Made by a program: the position numbers and the translations under genes | Shown: positions 40,501-51,430 of the stretch, piece by piece | Layout: each line of letters opens with the position of its first letter | Numbering within the stretch: the first letter of the stretch is position 1 | The notes under the pieces: generated by a model | Seen by the model: the letters and a program-made list of their open reading frames with translations, nothing else | Databases searched by the model: none | Told to the model about the DNA's origin: nothing | Assembly (NCBI GenBank): GCA_032158295.1 | Contig: CM063243.1 | Location: forward strand, 5,712,948 to 5,776,947 | DNA from: Pycnopodia helianthoides | Taxonomy: Eukaryota; Echinodermata; Asteroidea; Forcipulatida; Asteriidae | DNA: 64,000 nt | Direction of reading: 5' to 3'

Positions 40501-41781
40501 TTTGGTCAGACCAGTCACCAGATTTTCCCAATTTTTACCACTTTCAAAAAACATGACACACATTCTAAAAACATGGATGTGATCATCAATGTGTCATGAA
40601 TCCATTCGTATTACTCAAAACATCATTGAGAAAATATTTTAAGAAAAAAAGACAAAAACTTACCAGAGACTGAGCGAAATTCTCATGATGCGTAGACAAT
40701 CTCAGGTCCGGTTTTCGAACCTCGCGATTCGTGACCTAGCAACATCTCGACCAATCAGAGTAAGCGAACTCGTCGTTGAGGGCATTTTGTTGAGTTGCAC
40801 AATCACAGGATATTATGAGGAAAAATTTACAGATTGAGCGCGCATTCTGGAAAGCTGTTCCTGCAATTAATCAGCGCAAACTGCAAATGGCGCAAATCCG
40901 TTAAATACATTAACTGCGTGCACGCACAGTCGCACACGAGACGATCGCCACGCCTACACAACGGTTTGGTTTACGCTGATTGGTTGATTTAGGGGAAGTG
41001 CGGTCCATGGACATTTCGGTCAGTTTCTGGTAAGTTTTTGTTCGTTTTTTCTTCAAAAAATTTTTCATCGATGTTTAGAGTGTTATGAATGGATTCATTA
41101 CACCTTGAAGATCAAATCCAAGTTCTTAAAATGTGTGTCATGTTTTTTGAAAGTGGTAAAATTGGGCAAATCTGGTGACTAGTCTGACCAAAATAGTCGA
41201 AATTTTTATTTCGCCACTTTTTTGCACTGCATGACTCGTAACCCTCCGGTCTCCGACCGTCGGGAGGATGGAGGGTTACGATTATCGCAACTAGTCCAGT
41301 GTATGACTATATGAAATATGAATAATGATTAGCAACTTTACCTATTTTGGATAATTTGGTATTTTATTTTTATTACAAAGTTAGTAATAAAATATTAATA
41401 ACCTTAGCCGGCTAGGCTAGACTAAATAATATTCCAACAAATGTCAACAAGTCAACCGCATTTTTCAAAACAGGAAATGTATCATCTAACAAGTGAGGGT
41501 AAAGGATCAAAAGAAACAATCTGCAATTCAAATTTATGTCGAGATGGTCACCTACGGTGAAAAGGGCGAGTTAACTCGGTCGGTCCACACATCACATCCA
41601 CACGGAAAAGGTTATTCAGAAAACGTTGGAAAAATGTAATTATAACTAAAACTTAAGCACTGATTTAACCATAATGCGTAAGACAAAACAACAGTGATGT
41701 AAGTTTTATACTTAAAATGGCCCCAAAAAAGTGTTACAAACAAGGCTACTAAACATCAACTTACTCTGCGAGCGAGACCAT
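28599..41781 (-). CDS. SNW1: SNW domain-containing protein 1 (SKIP/Prp45)
   Basis: Nuclear spliceosome component and transcription coregulator. Fifteen exons: 41781-41765, 39816-39756, 38629-38552, 37751-37590, 36853-36758, 35367-35261, 34521-34417, 33163-33094, 32772-32707, 31783-31667, 31028-30893, 30375-30276, 29565-29445, 29231-29068, 28806-28599. Every junction is GT/AG and phases chain without conflict, giving 535 residues (human 536). The first coding exon is only 17 nt (MVSLA plus two bases) and is supported by phase and by the following ILPAPKQWGQ. Key blocks: PPYGRRKGWVPR, DFGDGGAFPE, YTPSQQGVAFNSGAKQRVIR, the signature SNWKN at 248-252, GYTIPLDKRLAADGRGLQ, the charged helix EKEKHEEKLRLLAQEARKDR, an RD/RE-rich stretch, SGFAGGEDESYNVY, and the C-terminal EEDPFGLDKFL. 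Essentially full conservation suggests a working gene. Confidence 0.97.
32160..32280 (-). repeat. tRNA-derived SINE
   Basis: Minus-strand copy with B-box-like GGTTTGATTCC and the shared tail around CAATTATGATTAAGTG. It lies in an SNW1 intron. Confidence 0.6.
34008..34372. mobile_element. MITE, AAGGTAGGGTCAT ends
   Basis: Left AAGGTAGGGTCATCATTTG and right GTGTGACCCTAACTTTA are inverted. Same family as 6058-6474 and the fragment at 15640. It lies in an SNW1 intron, 44 bp from exon 7. Confidence 0.75.
34940..35065. mobile_element. Small MITE, second copy of the 27950 family
   Basis: CTGGTGGACACATTACTACA on the left and TAGTATCCACCATATCTCA on the right match the copy near SLIRP. It lies in an SNW1 intron. 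Confidence 0.75.
36372..36480. repeat. Palindromic hairpin sequence
   Basis: ACTCCCTTGGTGATCCCCAG pairs with the inverted CTGCGGATCACCTCGGGAGT; the loop contains a second GC-rich hairpin (CGTCGGCTTCGCCTCAGG). It lies in an SNW1 intron. Confidence 0.7.
36955..37095 (-). repeat. tRNA-derived SINE
   Basis: The best-preserved copy: on the minus strand GTGGCCAAGCGGTCTAG (A box) and GGGTTCGAATCCC (B box), then a tail through CTTAACCATAATTGC. Confidence 0.8.
37130..37240 (-). repeat. tRNA-derived SINE, adjacent second copy
   Basis: A further minus-strand copy directly beside the previous one; GTGTGGGTTTGAGTCCC is the B box. Confidence 0.75.
38870..39005 (-). repeat. tRNA-derived SINE
   Basis: Minus-strand copy with GTGGCTGAGCGGTCTAG and GTGGGTTCAAGTCC. 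It lies in SNW1 intron 2. Confidence 0.75.
39395..39730 (+). repeat. Third locus of the 115-bp tandem-unit element
   Basis: About two units (GACCATTCAATATCATCCAC; GACCATTCATTATCACCCAC) followed by the element's flank with GTTACCAAGAGTA. It lies in SNW1 intron 2. Confidence 0.8.
40400..41293. mobile_element. Long-arm inverted-repeat transposon, 894 bp, in SNW1 intron 1
   Basis: Second full copy of the 23607 family, with the same termini and arms, flanked by exact 9-bp duplications GTCCAGTGT (40391-40399, 41294-41302). The centre has about 45 extra bases (near 40688-40732) relative to the SLIRP copy. Confidence 0.95.
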
Positions 41782-42059
41782 TTTTTGTCATTCACTGAAC
41801 CAACTTGCAGTTGTCTTCTCTCTTGCCGTCGGCCGATTCTAAAGGTCATGACCTCGTGGAGTCATCGTGTTAAAATTGGCCAAGTTCCAACGGCAGAGGG
41901 CGTCGTATATTATTATTGTTTGACAACCTGCAGGATGGAAAAACTACTACTAAACTTCTATTCAAAAATACTCAAAAAATATTGTTGAAGTTCCTCAGTC
42001 ATTCGAAATAGCAACACAAACATGAAGTGGCATCTTGACTTCAGTTCTATTTGCTACTT

Positions 42060-42380
42060 TATATGCCCATGTGGGTAGAATCTGCTATGTCCCATGTGGG
42101 TAGAATATGCACAGGCCCATTGGGCATCATAAATTATGGGAAAGACATTGGCAGGGCCATGATTGGTAGAATATACATAGGCCCCACAAGCCCATGTGGG
42201 TGGAATAATTAAAATAGGTCCATGAGTATCACGTGGGAAAGACCTGGGCAAGTGGGTAAAGTACTGTATTGGCTCATATGGATATGATACTGGAAAATAT
42301 CTGTCCAGTTCAACACCTAGTATAAGTCAAAAAGCATTGGCCCACATTGGTGTCATAATAGGAAGGACCAGGGTAAGCCA
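42060..42380. repeat. CCCATGTGGG-rich element
   Basis: Repeated CCCATGTGGGTAGAAT and variants (GCCCATTGGGCATCAT, CCCATGTGGGTGGAAT), each a near palindrome, spaced irregularly. It lies just upstream of SNW1. Confidence 0.6.
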
Positions 42381-43050
42381 ATATCTGCAGAGAGGTTTGC
42401 AGAGACCCCGCTGTCTGCCATGCTAGGAACATACTGTAGACATACTAGGAACATGCATGACGTTGGTCGGTGTGCGGCGATCAGTACGTGTGGACACAAA
42501 CATAACGCGGCCTTACCGAACTTCATGCACGGTTTCTTTGAACAAAGCTGTTGATATTTTGATTTGGTCGTATATAGAAAATGCTATCAAAAAAATTGTT
42601 GCTGTTTGCAACACTATTAAAGATGGTGTTTACCTGCACAAAATTCCTATCAGACCAAAAGTACCGACGAATTTGGACTAGGCCTATTTCGATATAAAAC
42701 ATACAAATTTTAAGGGATAAACTAATGGTAAAACCTCAAAACAGACTCATCCATAAACATGGTATGTATTCTATTTTAATAATATCTAACCATTTACAAG
42801 TAGCCCGTAAAATATAATGAGAAAAAGACTACTTCATAGAACCTTTAAAACCCTACGATGAAGCACGAGTGCAGCTGCAGCAGCAAACCCACTAATTATT
42901 ATATAAATCGCTCAACCCAATTATGTATCCTTCTATAAATAAGCCTATTCCCATCGAATTTCACTGGATCAACTAATAAAACCCTACTCCAAATTTGTTT
43001 TAGCTAGCGTGGTAGATGAAATCCGTGTTAAATCCGTAGGCCTACATCTA

Positions 43051-43439
43051 TTAAAGGAACATTACAGAATTGGTTTTTGCTAACAAAACAGTTGCTGGCA
43101 GTGTAAGCACTTTATGTGATCCACCATATACATAAACTGACAAATAGTTTGAGATCGATCGGCCATCTGGGTCACGTGAGAAAATAGTAAAAAACCGATT
43201 ACACATTTGCATGAAATCGTATAGATTCAACAAATGAATAAAACGCTCACTATGAGCGATAAACTCCAATTGGAAAATTAGTTTATTCATATCTCATCAA
43301 ATATTGCATTTCAGACAGAAATATTTCTAGGGATGTTTTCTACTATCACCATCGTTAGACCGTGTAAGTTTTATGCAAATCTGTGATAAAAGTATATTTA
43401 ACAAGTTTTTTTCTTACCAATTCTGTAACGTTCCTTTAA
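43051..43439. mobile_element. TTAA-type MITE
   Basis: Ends TTAAAGGAACATTACAGAAT and the inverted ATTCTGTAACGTTCCTTTAA, non-coding inside; different from the 7207 family. Confidence 0.85.
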
Positions 43440-43599
43440 GAGAAAAGGCTTGCTGCGGTGTTTTATGGCATTGCTGGCTGCATATTGCGATGCATCACCT
43501 TGTATAACCCAAATGTGCTATATCGAGTTGAATCTCGTATTTCAAAGTAGCTCTTTATACCTGTCGTATAATTAACGCTGTGAAACGCTCGTAGCTGGT

Positions 43600-43725
43600 T
43601 CAAATATTTTTATTGGGTGTTCGGGCACTAAAATTACGGACGACGTCATAATGATGTCATATATTGGGCCTTTTTGTATCTGTAAACACATAGAATAAAG
43701 TGAAAACAAATCCGCCTTCCAGAAA
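43600..43725 (+). repeat. Repeat shared with window end
   Basis: GAATAAAGTGAAAACAAATC and the preceding GACGTCATAATG/GATGTCAT segment recur at 63905-64000 in the same orientation, suggesting the same end of a larger dispersed element. Confidence 0.6.
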
Positions 43726-44539
43726 CATAATTTTTCAATTAAGCTCAAATTAAATGTCCTAGACTAAACAAATCTTTCTTAAAACAAGAAAGATGTTGTT
43801 GATGGTCAATTTAAAAACATAAACTTTCTTATTAAAACATTGTCAGATGGAAAAAAACGAATTCCCAGGCAAATTTTCACGGAATTTGTACGGCGTCTAA
43901 TTAGGTTTGTATTGTCGAAAACTTGTACAATTCTAAACTCGTTTTGAAGTCCTAGACCCATTTGTAAACCCTTTAGTTGCGTTTTTTGTAGAATATACAA
44001 TGAGTCAATCCTGTCGCCGACTTACACAAGTCTACGTTTGTTCACAAGAATCAAGAAGAATGTTCTTGCTGACAGCGTCGTGTGTATCACCGATATCACC
44101 GCTCAGTTTCTTTTGGGGTTTCAGCGTGAACGTAGAAAACAGACCGCCTGTGCTTTGGGACGATTGTGCGGGTGGCAGACTCGTTTGCGCTGGGGACCCG
44201 TTCCCCAGAAAACATGTTTTAGTCTTCTTATGCAACTTTGGTAAATGGCCGTGTACCAAACAAAAAACTTTGTGGGGATTGCAATAGGGCAATAAAGAGA
44301 GCTAATTGATGAAAGGCGTAGAAAAGAAAAATTACCCTTTTCTTGGCTATAATGATCAGTTTTGAGTTTGGGGTCAAGAGCCAAATTGAACATTAAACTC
44401 ATATCCCATTTACTATTTTAGCCTAACGCACAAAAATAAGGCATAAAGACACAACAAATAAGGTTTAGTATTTTAATACAGAAAAAACCATACAAGGTAA
44501 ATATGTTCTATAACAACCAATGCTAACATTTCAAATTTC

Positions 44540-45500
44540 TTATATAAATCTGAGTACACCTGATCGTCGCGAATTTGTGACGTCAATATTCACTTCGCAT
44601 TCGCATTCGCAGAAATATGAAGCGGGCTTAACAGCAGTTTCATAAAACAAAAATTCACGTAAAAAACCCTGTTTACACAACCAGGCATGTGATAAAAAAC
44701 ATTGTGTCTTCATTCTTCATTGCAGTATTTTGACTTTGCGCAATGACCCTGCAAAATAACGAGCATGCGCAATCAAATTGTTGTGGAGTGCCCCCTAGCG
44801 TTCAATGTTTCTTACAAATATTGCTGCATGCACAGTTGTATTGAAATAACAAAGACTACAAGTCTGTAAATTGGGAATTATATGTGATGTGGAACTTGTA
44901 ATCACAGTTGTTTAATCATTATTACACGACACTTTTTGAGCGAATTTTTCAACGTTTATTTGAACTGTAAAAATGTAAAGGTTTAATCGGATGCTCTGTT
45001 AATTAACCGTGTAACTGTCACAGGCTTATGTAAACCTGTGCATTAACCGTTTCTGAAACAGTTGGTGACCGTGTAAAGCCCGGTCCATACTTCCTGCGAA
45101 TGCGAAGCAAATATTGAAGTCACTACTCTGTTTTCGCTGCAAATTCAAACGCAAGAGAAGAGCACAGCTTTTTGAGCGAATTTTTCAACGTTTATTTGAA
45201 CTGTAAAAATGTAAAGATTCAACCGGATGATCTGTTAATTACCCGTGACAGGCTTACGTAAGCCTGTGCATTCACAGTTATTTTTTGTAAACGGTAACCG
45301 TTCCTAAAACAGTTGGTGACCTGTGTAAGAGTCTCTTTCAAAGGCAAAATTTCAAGGAAAAACCTGCTTACACAACCGCCCATGTGATCAAAACATTTTG
45401 TCTACATTGCATCATTTTGACTTTGCACAATCACCCTGCAAAACAAAACGAGCATGCCCAATCAATTTCTTTTATGGAACGCCCTCTAGCGTTAACGATT
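44540..45500 (+). repeat. Duplicated composite repeat
   Basis: The segment around TTTTTGAGCGAATTTTTCAA occurs at 44934 and 45160. A segment from GTTTACACAACC to CCCTAGCGTT (44670-44802) recurs at 45368-45494. GCGAATGCGAA MITE ends are interspersed. No gene recognised. Confidence 0.7.
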
Positions 45501-46099
45501 AGATTGATAAATCTAACCCCATGGATAAAACATGGTTTGCGCAATCACGGCAGCGTGTCTGAATTTGCGCCGCACTTATTCCTAACCAAAGGTGAACCAA
45601 TTAGTAAGTATACATACCCCCATTAGATTTATGCACGACAAACATAAGTAATTCCTAGGTAAGTTAAGGTAGATTTTTTTAAAGGCATTTGATTGGGATA
45701 AGTTACATATCATCTTGTACCTTATAAAATTTATTAGTACGAAAAACACATTTTTTCATCATGACGTCATTGGGTGTCAAGTTAAAGTAATTCAAACTAA
45801 TTACTTTAAAAAAAATCATATCTACTCAACCACACGTCATAAAGTCATAATGGTTGCGCTGTCTTGTAGCTTACAACCCTCGTGACATTTTTATTACACG
45901 GATGACCCATTTTTGACCTTTACTTCCGGTCCAAACAGGAAGTTCAAATATTAAAAACTATATCTCCTGAACCACATGTCATAAAGTCATAATCTTTGTG
46001 ATGTTCGCTAGCTTAATACAGAGTGTTTAAGTAAAGCAAAACGGAACAGCTTTGTGTTTGTTCACAAACACCTAAGGTCTAGTTTTTTTAATACTTCTT

Positions 46100-48095
46100 C
46101 TTCTTCTTATTTCCCGCGATTGTCCGCTAACAAAAGCACACTTCCCAAGGCTCACACAACCTTTTAACTTTACACATAGTTAGATATTTATTAGGCGTCA
46201 AAACCGTTGCAGTGACGTAACTCTGACGTCACCAAGTGTCGAGTTACAATCCATTTAAGTAATAAAAAGTGACCTCATGCCAATACATGTATGTTTCTGA
46301 ATAATATAGCTACAGTATTCATATTTTGACATATGATAGATCAAGACATGTGCAACATTTAACAAGTTAACGTCAAATTCACATGACCTTTACTTCCGGT
46401 CGTACCGGAAGGTCAAAGTTTGCCTCTGTGTAATTCTTTACACAACACTTTCCTAAAAACATTAACTTTTGTATATCAGATCAACTTCAAATTAACACCA
46501 TGTTAGGACCGTACTACAAACTCCATCAGGTAGCTGTGACGCCATGATGACGTCATCATGTGTCAAAATACAATAAAAATCAAACTTTAATACTATAACA
46601 ATTCATAACTCAAGAAGTGCTTAAGCTATTAAATCAATCTATACGTCATCGGAGAGGTCTTGAAAAATGTAGCAATTACTACACAAAGTGTTACACCATT
46701 TGACCTTGACTTCCTGTTCAAACCGGAGGTTAAAAATTTCAAATTTCATACTTTAAGAAATATTCATACTTTTTACACATACACTACTCACAAATGTTAC
46801 ACCATGTTGTAGGTCCATAAGCGGTCTCAAACTTTGCCACAGAGATGTTACCTATTTGACCTTCACTTCCGGTTGAAATCGGGTATGCATTGACCCGCTG
46901 TTAAACCGCGGGAAAATAACAGCACTGAAAACACACACAAAGCGTGAACTATACCGGTTGCATTGTGAGCGGCTTTCCTCTATTGACCACAAAGATCAAA
47001 AGTCCAAACATGCTTGTACTCTAGTCTCTGTTCAAGGTTCACGCAACCTGATTTTGGCAATAGCTTTGTTAGTCTCTAAAACAGCCGTCCATGCAAACCT
47101 CGCTAACAATCAAATGCCAGGCTTCTTCTTCCCCGCGATTGTCCGGTAACAAAGACACACTTCCCAAGCTTACATAAACTTGAAACTTCACACATGGCTA
47201 GATGTTCATTAGTAGATGAAACCGTTGCAGTGTCATCATGATGACGTCATCAGGTGTCAAGTTAAAATGTTTTTAATCATTACAAATTTTAATCATTGAA
47301 AATCCATATCAAATCAAGATGAAGAGACCGTCGGTTGCTTTTTGCAGAAATATATAGAGGTAATATAGGTCTTCATTTTTTATGTATGCGTGACATGACT
47401 TGACCTCTAGTTCCGGTCGAAACCGGAAATGCCTTGTAATTTAAAACTGGCACATTTTTGAAGTTTTTTTAACGGTGTTATAGTCAAGCAAGGGTCTGGT
47501 TTAAAAAATAAGACAAGTGACGTCATAAAAGTTAAGAGCGCCCTGTAGCGGCAGGTTAAACACAGTTAAAAATACGCTTTTACTAGATGTCTGTGGCGAA
47601 GTTTAGGATAATTGTTTCAAAATTGGTATACATAATAACCTTTATGCAGACAACGTATGTGTGAAGTTTTAGATTGATGACGTCATCACGTGTCACGTTG
47701 TATTGCCTTAAAGATTTACTTTTTAAGCCGTGTATCTACAAAACCGCAAGTTTGACTAAGTTGAAACTTGGCATGTTGATAGACAGTGATATTGACCACG
47801 TAAATCTAAAGAAACAACATGATGACGTTATTTCTTTTTTTGTTACAAATATTTGAAATTTTGACCAATTATTACGGGTATTTATTGACCCGGTATCAAA
47901 CCGCTGGAAAATAACTGCGCGGAAAACACATACAATGCGTGATCTATACCAGTTGCATTGTGAGCGCCTTTTAGCTCCATTGTCCACAAGGCTCAAAGTC
48001 CAAACATGCTTGTACTCTAGTCTCTGTTCAAGGTTCACGCAACCTGATTTTGGCAATAGCTTTGTTAGTCTCTAAAACAGCCGTCCATGCGTCCA
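46100..48095 (+). repeat. Direct repeats in a gene-free stretch
   Basis: Segment 46881-47094 recurs at 47875-48090 (both end ACAGCCGTCCATGC), and 46101-46260 recurs at about 47122-47275 (CGCGATTGTCCG). TGACCTTTACTTCCGGTC and GACGTCATCA motifs repeat throughout. It looks like a degraded, internally repetitive element. Confidence 0.75.
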
Positions 48096-48672
48096 TGGAC
48101 CGAACACCATGTTTTTGTTTCAACAAAAATGTAAGTCTAGTTTACTTCACTTTAGTTGAAATCACACTCATGCATACACCACTTTTATCTGAATATTGAA
48201 AACACATTAATAATCGTAGAGCAACCTTTTTGCTTCCTGAATCTTCACTACACATTCATGCTGTAAACAAAATACTACCTTTAACATGGAACAAAATGTG
48301 TATGCTCCAATCACGATGTTTACGCTCATAAATTACGTCAACAAAGAAAATCCTTCTAATTCAAGGCCACAATTCTACCTATACGTTCAATTAATTTCAC
48401 ACATCAAACAATAGACGACAAAAATGTGTATAATCATAAAATTTATAATTACTTTTTAGTTTGTATTTTGAAGTTATACAGTAACTCTCTATAGCTCTAA
48501 AAGCAACATTTAATATACAAGAAAATGAAAAGACAATGCTTGGTATTGAATAAATGAGTTTTTCTATGGTGTCATCGCAAAACTTACTAGATAGCATCTC
48601 CGCCATGTAAATTTTTAAATTCCACTGAATGATTGGTTGTTAATTTAGTCTGTTACCATTGGTTGTTTTTTG

Positions 48673-48768
48673 TTGTTGGTTGTTGTTGTTGTTGTTGTTG
48701 TTGTGTTGTTGTTGTTGTTGTTGTTTGTTGTTGTTGTTGTTGTTGCTGCTGCTGTTGTTGTTGTTTAT
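48673..48768 (+). repeat. (TTG)n microsatellite
   Basis: Nearly pure trinucleotide repeat with a few interruptions; the poly-Val, poly-Cys and poly-Leu frames across it are artefacts. Confidence 0.95.
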
Positions 48769-48858
48769 TCCGTTACGCTGATGTTCTACCAAGAATTTAT
48801 GTTATTTGCTTCGCACCAGTTATTTACAACCAAGCAGCTCAAAACGCAGAGCGATGGT

Positions 48859-48990
48859 ATGGCTCCAGTCAACGGGCACGATGCGAATCTTAACCGCTAC
48901 GACGGGCTCGAAGAAGCACCTCTCCACGACGCCATTACTATCGATGTTGCCAGTAAAAATCTACAAGGGGAGATAAACAGAATGATGTAA
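48859..48990 (+). CDS. Possible short coding exon, unknown product
   Basis: An open frame starting MAPVNGHDANLNRYDGLEEA and ending in GEINRMM has balanced, non-repetitive composition and lies just downstream of a TTG microsatellite. It could be a first coding exon: a possible donor ATGAT|GTAATT lies at its end. I recognise no family and saw no second exon. It lies only 78 bp from the discoidin exon on the other strand. Confidence 0.25.
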   Translation: MAPVNGHDANLNRYDGLEEAPLHDAITIDVASKNLQGEINRMM

Positions 48991-50084
48991 TTGCAAGGGA
49001 ATCGGCGAGGTATTTATCATTATTAATATTTAATACAATTTTTTTTAAGTAACATTATATCCAAATACCTGAGTCCCACCAATTTGGTCTTTCACATCTA
49101 AAAGACATGCCGGTGAGGGCGGTTCGAACTGCACTCTGTACTTCCTCACCCACTGATAAGTGCGATCCTGACGCCCTTGTGTAAGCACCCCAGTGACGTA
49201 GGTAGGATTGCCTAAATCCACTTGTATCCACGGACTGGTATCAGCTACATGAGGCTGCCATGCTCCCATGAAACCTTTGTTTGGGGGTATCAACCCGGTG
49301 GGGCTATCTCAACAGAGCTTTTATAGCTACTGGATGCGGAGAGGCTCCCATCGGGGATCGAACCATCCTCAAGACCGAGTTTCTCTGAATCGGAAAAGTA
49401 AGACGTAGCAGCTATTATCATAGAAGTTTTAATTATCTTAAAGTTAGATTTGACTCCAAACAGACGTCAGATAAATCTGTAACTTATCTGTAGTTAAAAC
49501 AAAGAGAGAGAATGCTTGACTAACCAGACATACTGCAAGTCTTCAGATGAGTACATTTTTCGTCGACGTAAACAATATTGTTCTGTAGAGAATTAAAGAT
49601 GCAGACAAGACAAAATTTTATTTAAAATCAACCTTTGTTTATCAATTAATATAACCTACAAGGTAAACTCAATCGGTAAAATTTTAAAACTTTTTTTTGG
49701 TAGAACAAAGAAGAAATTTCAAAATGGACCGTCTTCCAAGAGTTAATTATGGCTAGGTGGAGATGTGCATTATTACTACCAACCTCCAAAATTAATGGAT
49801 TTAGTATCATTTTATTATTATTTTTTTAAATAGATTATGAACATGGAATTGCTCTGGCATTTACAACTATGTAAAATAGAAGAATTTACATATTATCTTC
49901 CTCTTCCGGGCGTTTATAAAAAAACAGGCCCATTTTTTTAGAGCTGCCCAAATATGGGGCGCCGTTTGTCAATTAATTGTTTAGCGGGTTTTTTTTATCT
50001 GTTTTTACCATGGTTTGTAACAATTAGATGTAAACCATAAAAATTGCTGTCAATTTTTTTGTGGTTTACATAACATGAATATAC

Positions 50085-51430
50085 CAATCAAAGCTTATAA
50101 ATCATGGTTTGTAAACCATGAAAATTTAATCATCATAAAACATGGTTTATAAACCATGTTTATAAACCATGAAAACTGAAGCGTCATAAAACGTGGTTTA
50201 TAAACCATGAAAAATTAAGCACCTTCAAAACATGGTTTATAAACCATGAAAATGTACGCACCTTAAAAACATGGTATATAAACCATGAACATTCTAGCAT
50301 CAGGGTTTAAAAATCATGGTTTATAAACCATGAAAATTGAAGCATCATAAAACATGGTTTATAAACCATGGTTTGTAAATCATAAAAACTGAAGCGTCAT
50401 AAAACGTGGTTTATAAACCATGAAAATTTAAGCACTTTAAAAACATGGTTTATAAACCATGAAACTTCTAACATCAAAAAACATGCTTTATAAACCATGG
50501 TTTGTAAATCATAAAAACTGAAGCGTCATAAAACGTGGTTTATAAACCATGAACATTTAAGCACTTTAAAAACATGGTTTATAAACCATGAAACTTCTAG
50601 CATCAAAAAAACATGGTTTAAAAATCATGGTTTATAAACCATGAAAAGTGAAGTATCATAAAACATGGTTTATAAACAATGAAAATTTGAGCACCAGAAA
50701 ACTTGGTCTAAAATCATGTGTAACGGACAACACTCGCAGAGTTAATGTATTGCCGCTAGAGGTCGCAAAAGTAAATAAACTCAATCAACAAACAAGGGTC
50801 TCGACAGCAGCTTCATTTGTAAGATGAAATATAGGGTCATTGTTGTTCTCATCGATCATCATCACAATATCTTTAAAGCTTCGTGAAAACTGTAAATAAG
50901 ATTGACAAAGCAGTGTTTGAATACAGTGAAATGCTAATCGAAATCTTATCGAATACAGTCAAAACATAACGAAATAACTTGTCAATTTAAGGGCTAAAAA
51001 TACTTCAATCATCTAAGTTTAAGTAATCTCAAAGAGTAACATAATTATCCTGTAAACATACCTCCTTGCTTCCATAGACTTTCACAGCGGAAATGAGCTA
51101 TAAATCAGGATAGATCTTCACGATTGATCTAGAGCTATTAAGGCATGCATAATCAAAAGATGGCAGCCACCAGTGGTTAAAACAATGTGCTTGTGTGTTT
51201 GAGAGTGTCTCTTTACTCCACTCAGTGGGTTAAAGTACAGTGCTGTGCATAAATCATTAGGTTGAATACGACTGCACTAACATCATGGTTTATCAACCAT
51301 GAAAAGTGAAGCATCATAAAACATGGTTTATAAACCATGAAAATTTGAGCACCAGAAACATGGTTTGGTTTATAAACCATGAAAAACTGTGTGTTCACAA
51401 ATCATGATTTAGAAACCATAAAAACTGAAC
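50085..51430. repeat. Palindromic satellite, CATGGTTTATAAACCATG core
   Basis: At least eight exact copies of this 18-bp perfect palindrome plus about nine variants, spaced about 38-55 bp with linkers such as GAAAATTTAAGCAC and GAAGCGTCATAAAA. The array is split by a solo LTR at 50719-51282 and resumes to about 51430. Confidence 0.9.
50719..51282. mobile_element. Solo LTR of a retrotransposon
   Basis: 564 bp starting TGTAAC and ending CTAACA, flanked by exact 5-bp duplications TCATG (50714-50718, 51283-51287). It contains AATAAA at about 50775 and no coding frame. These are the structural marks of an LTR left after recombination between two LTRs. Confidence 0.85.

Noticed and set aside
44000..44292. 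Overlapping open frames on both strands
   Set aside because: Long frames on both strands with no recognised domain, start context or splice partners; chance openness is likely.
48633..48860. Poly-Cys/Val/Leu open frames
   Set aside because: Frames through a (TTG)n microsatellite; not evidence of a protein.
50085..50713. CRISPR-like array
   Set aside because: Repeats are short palindromes with repetitive linkers, not unique spacers; the genome is eukaryotic and there are no cas genes.
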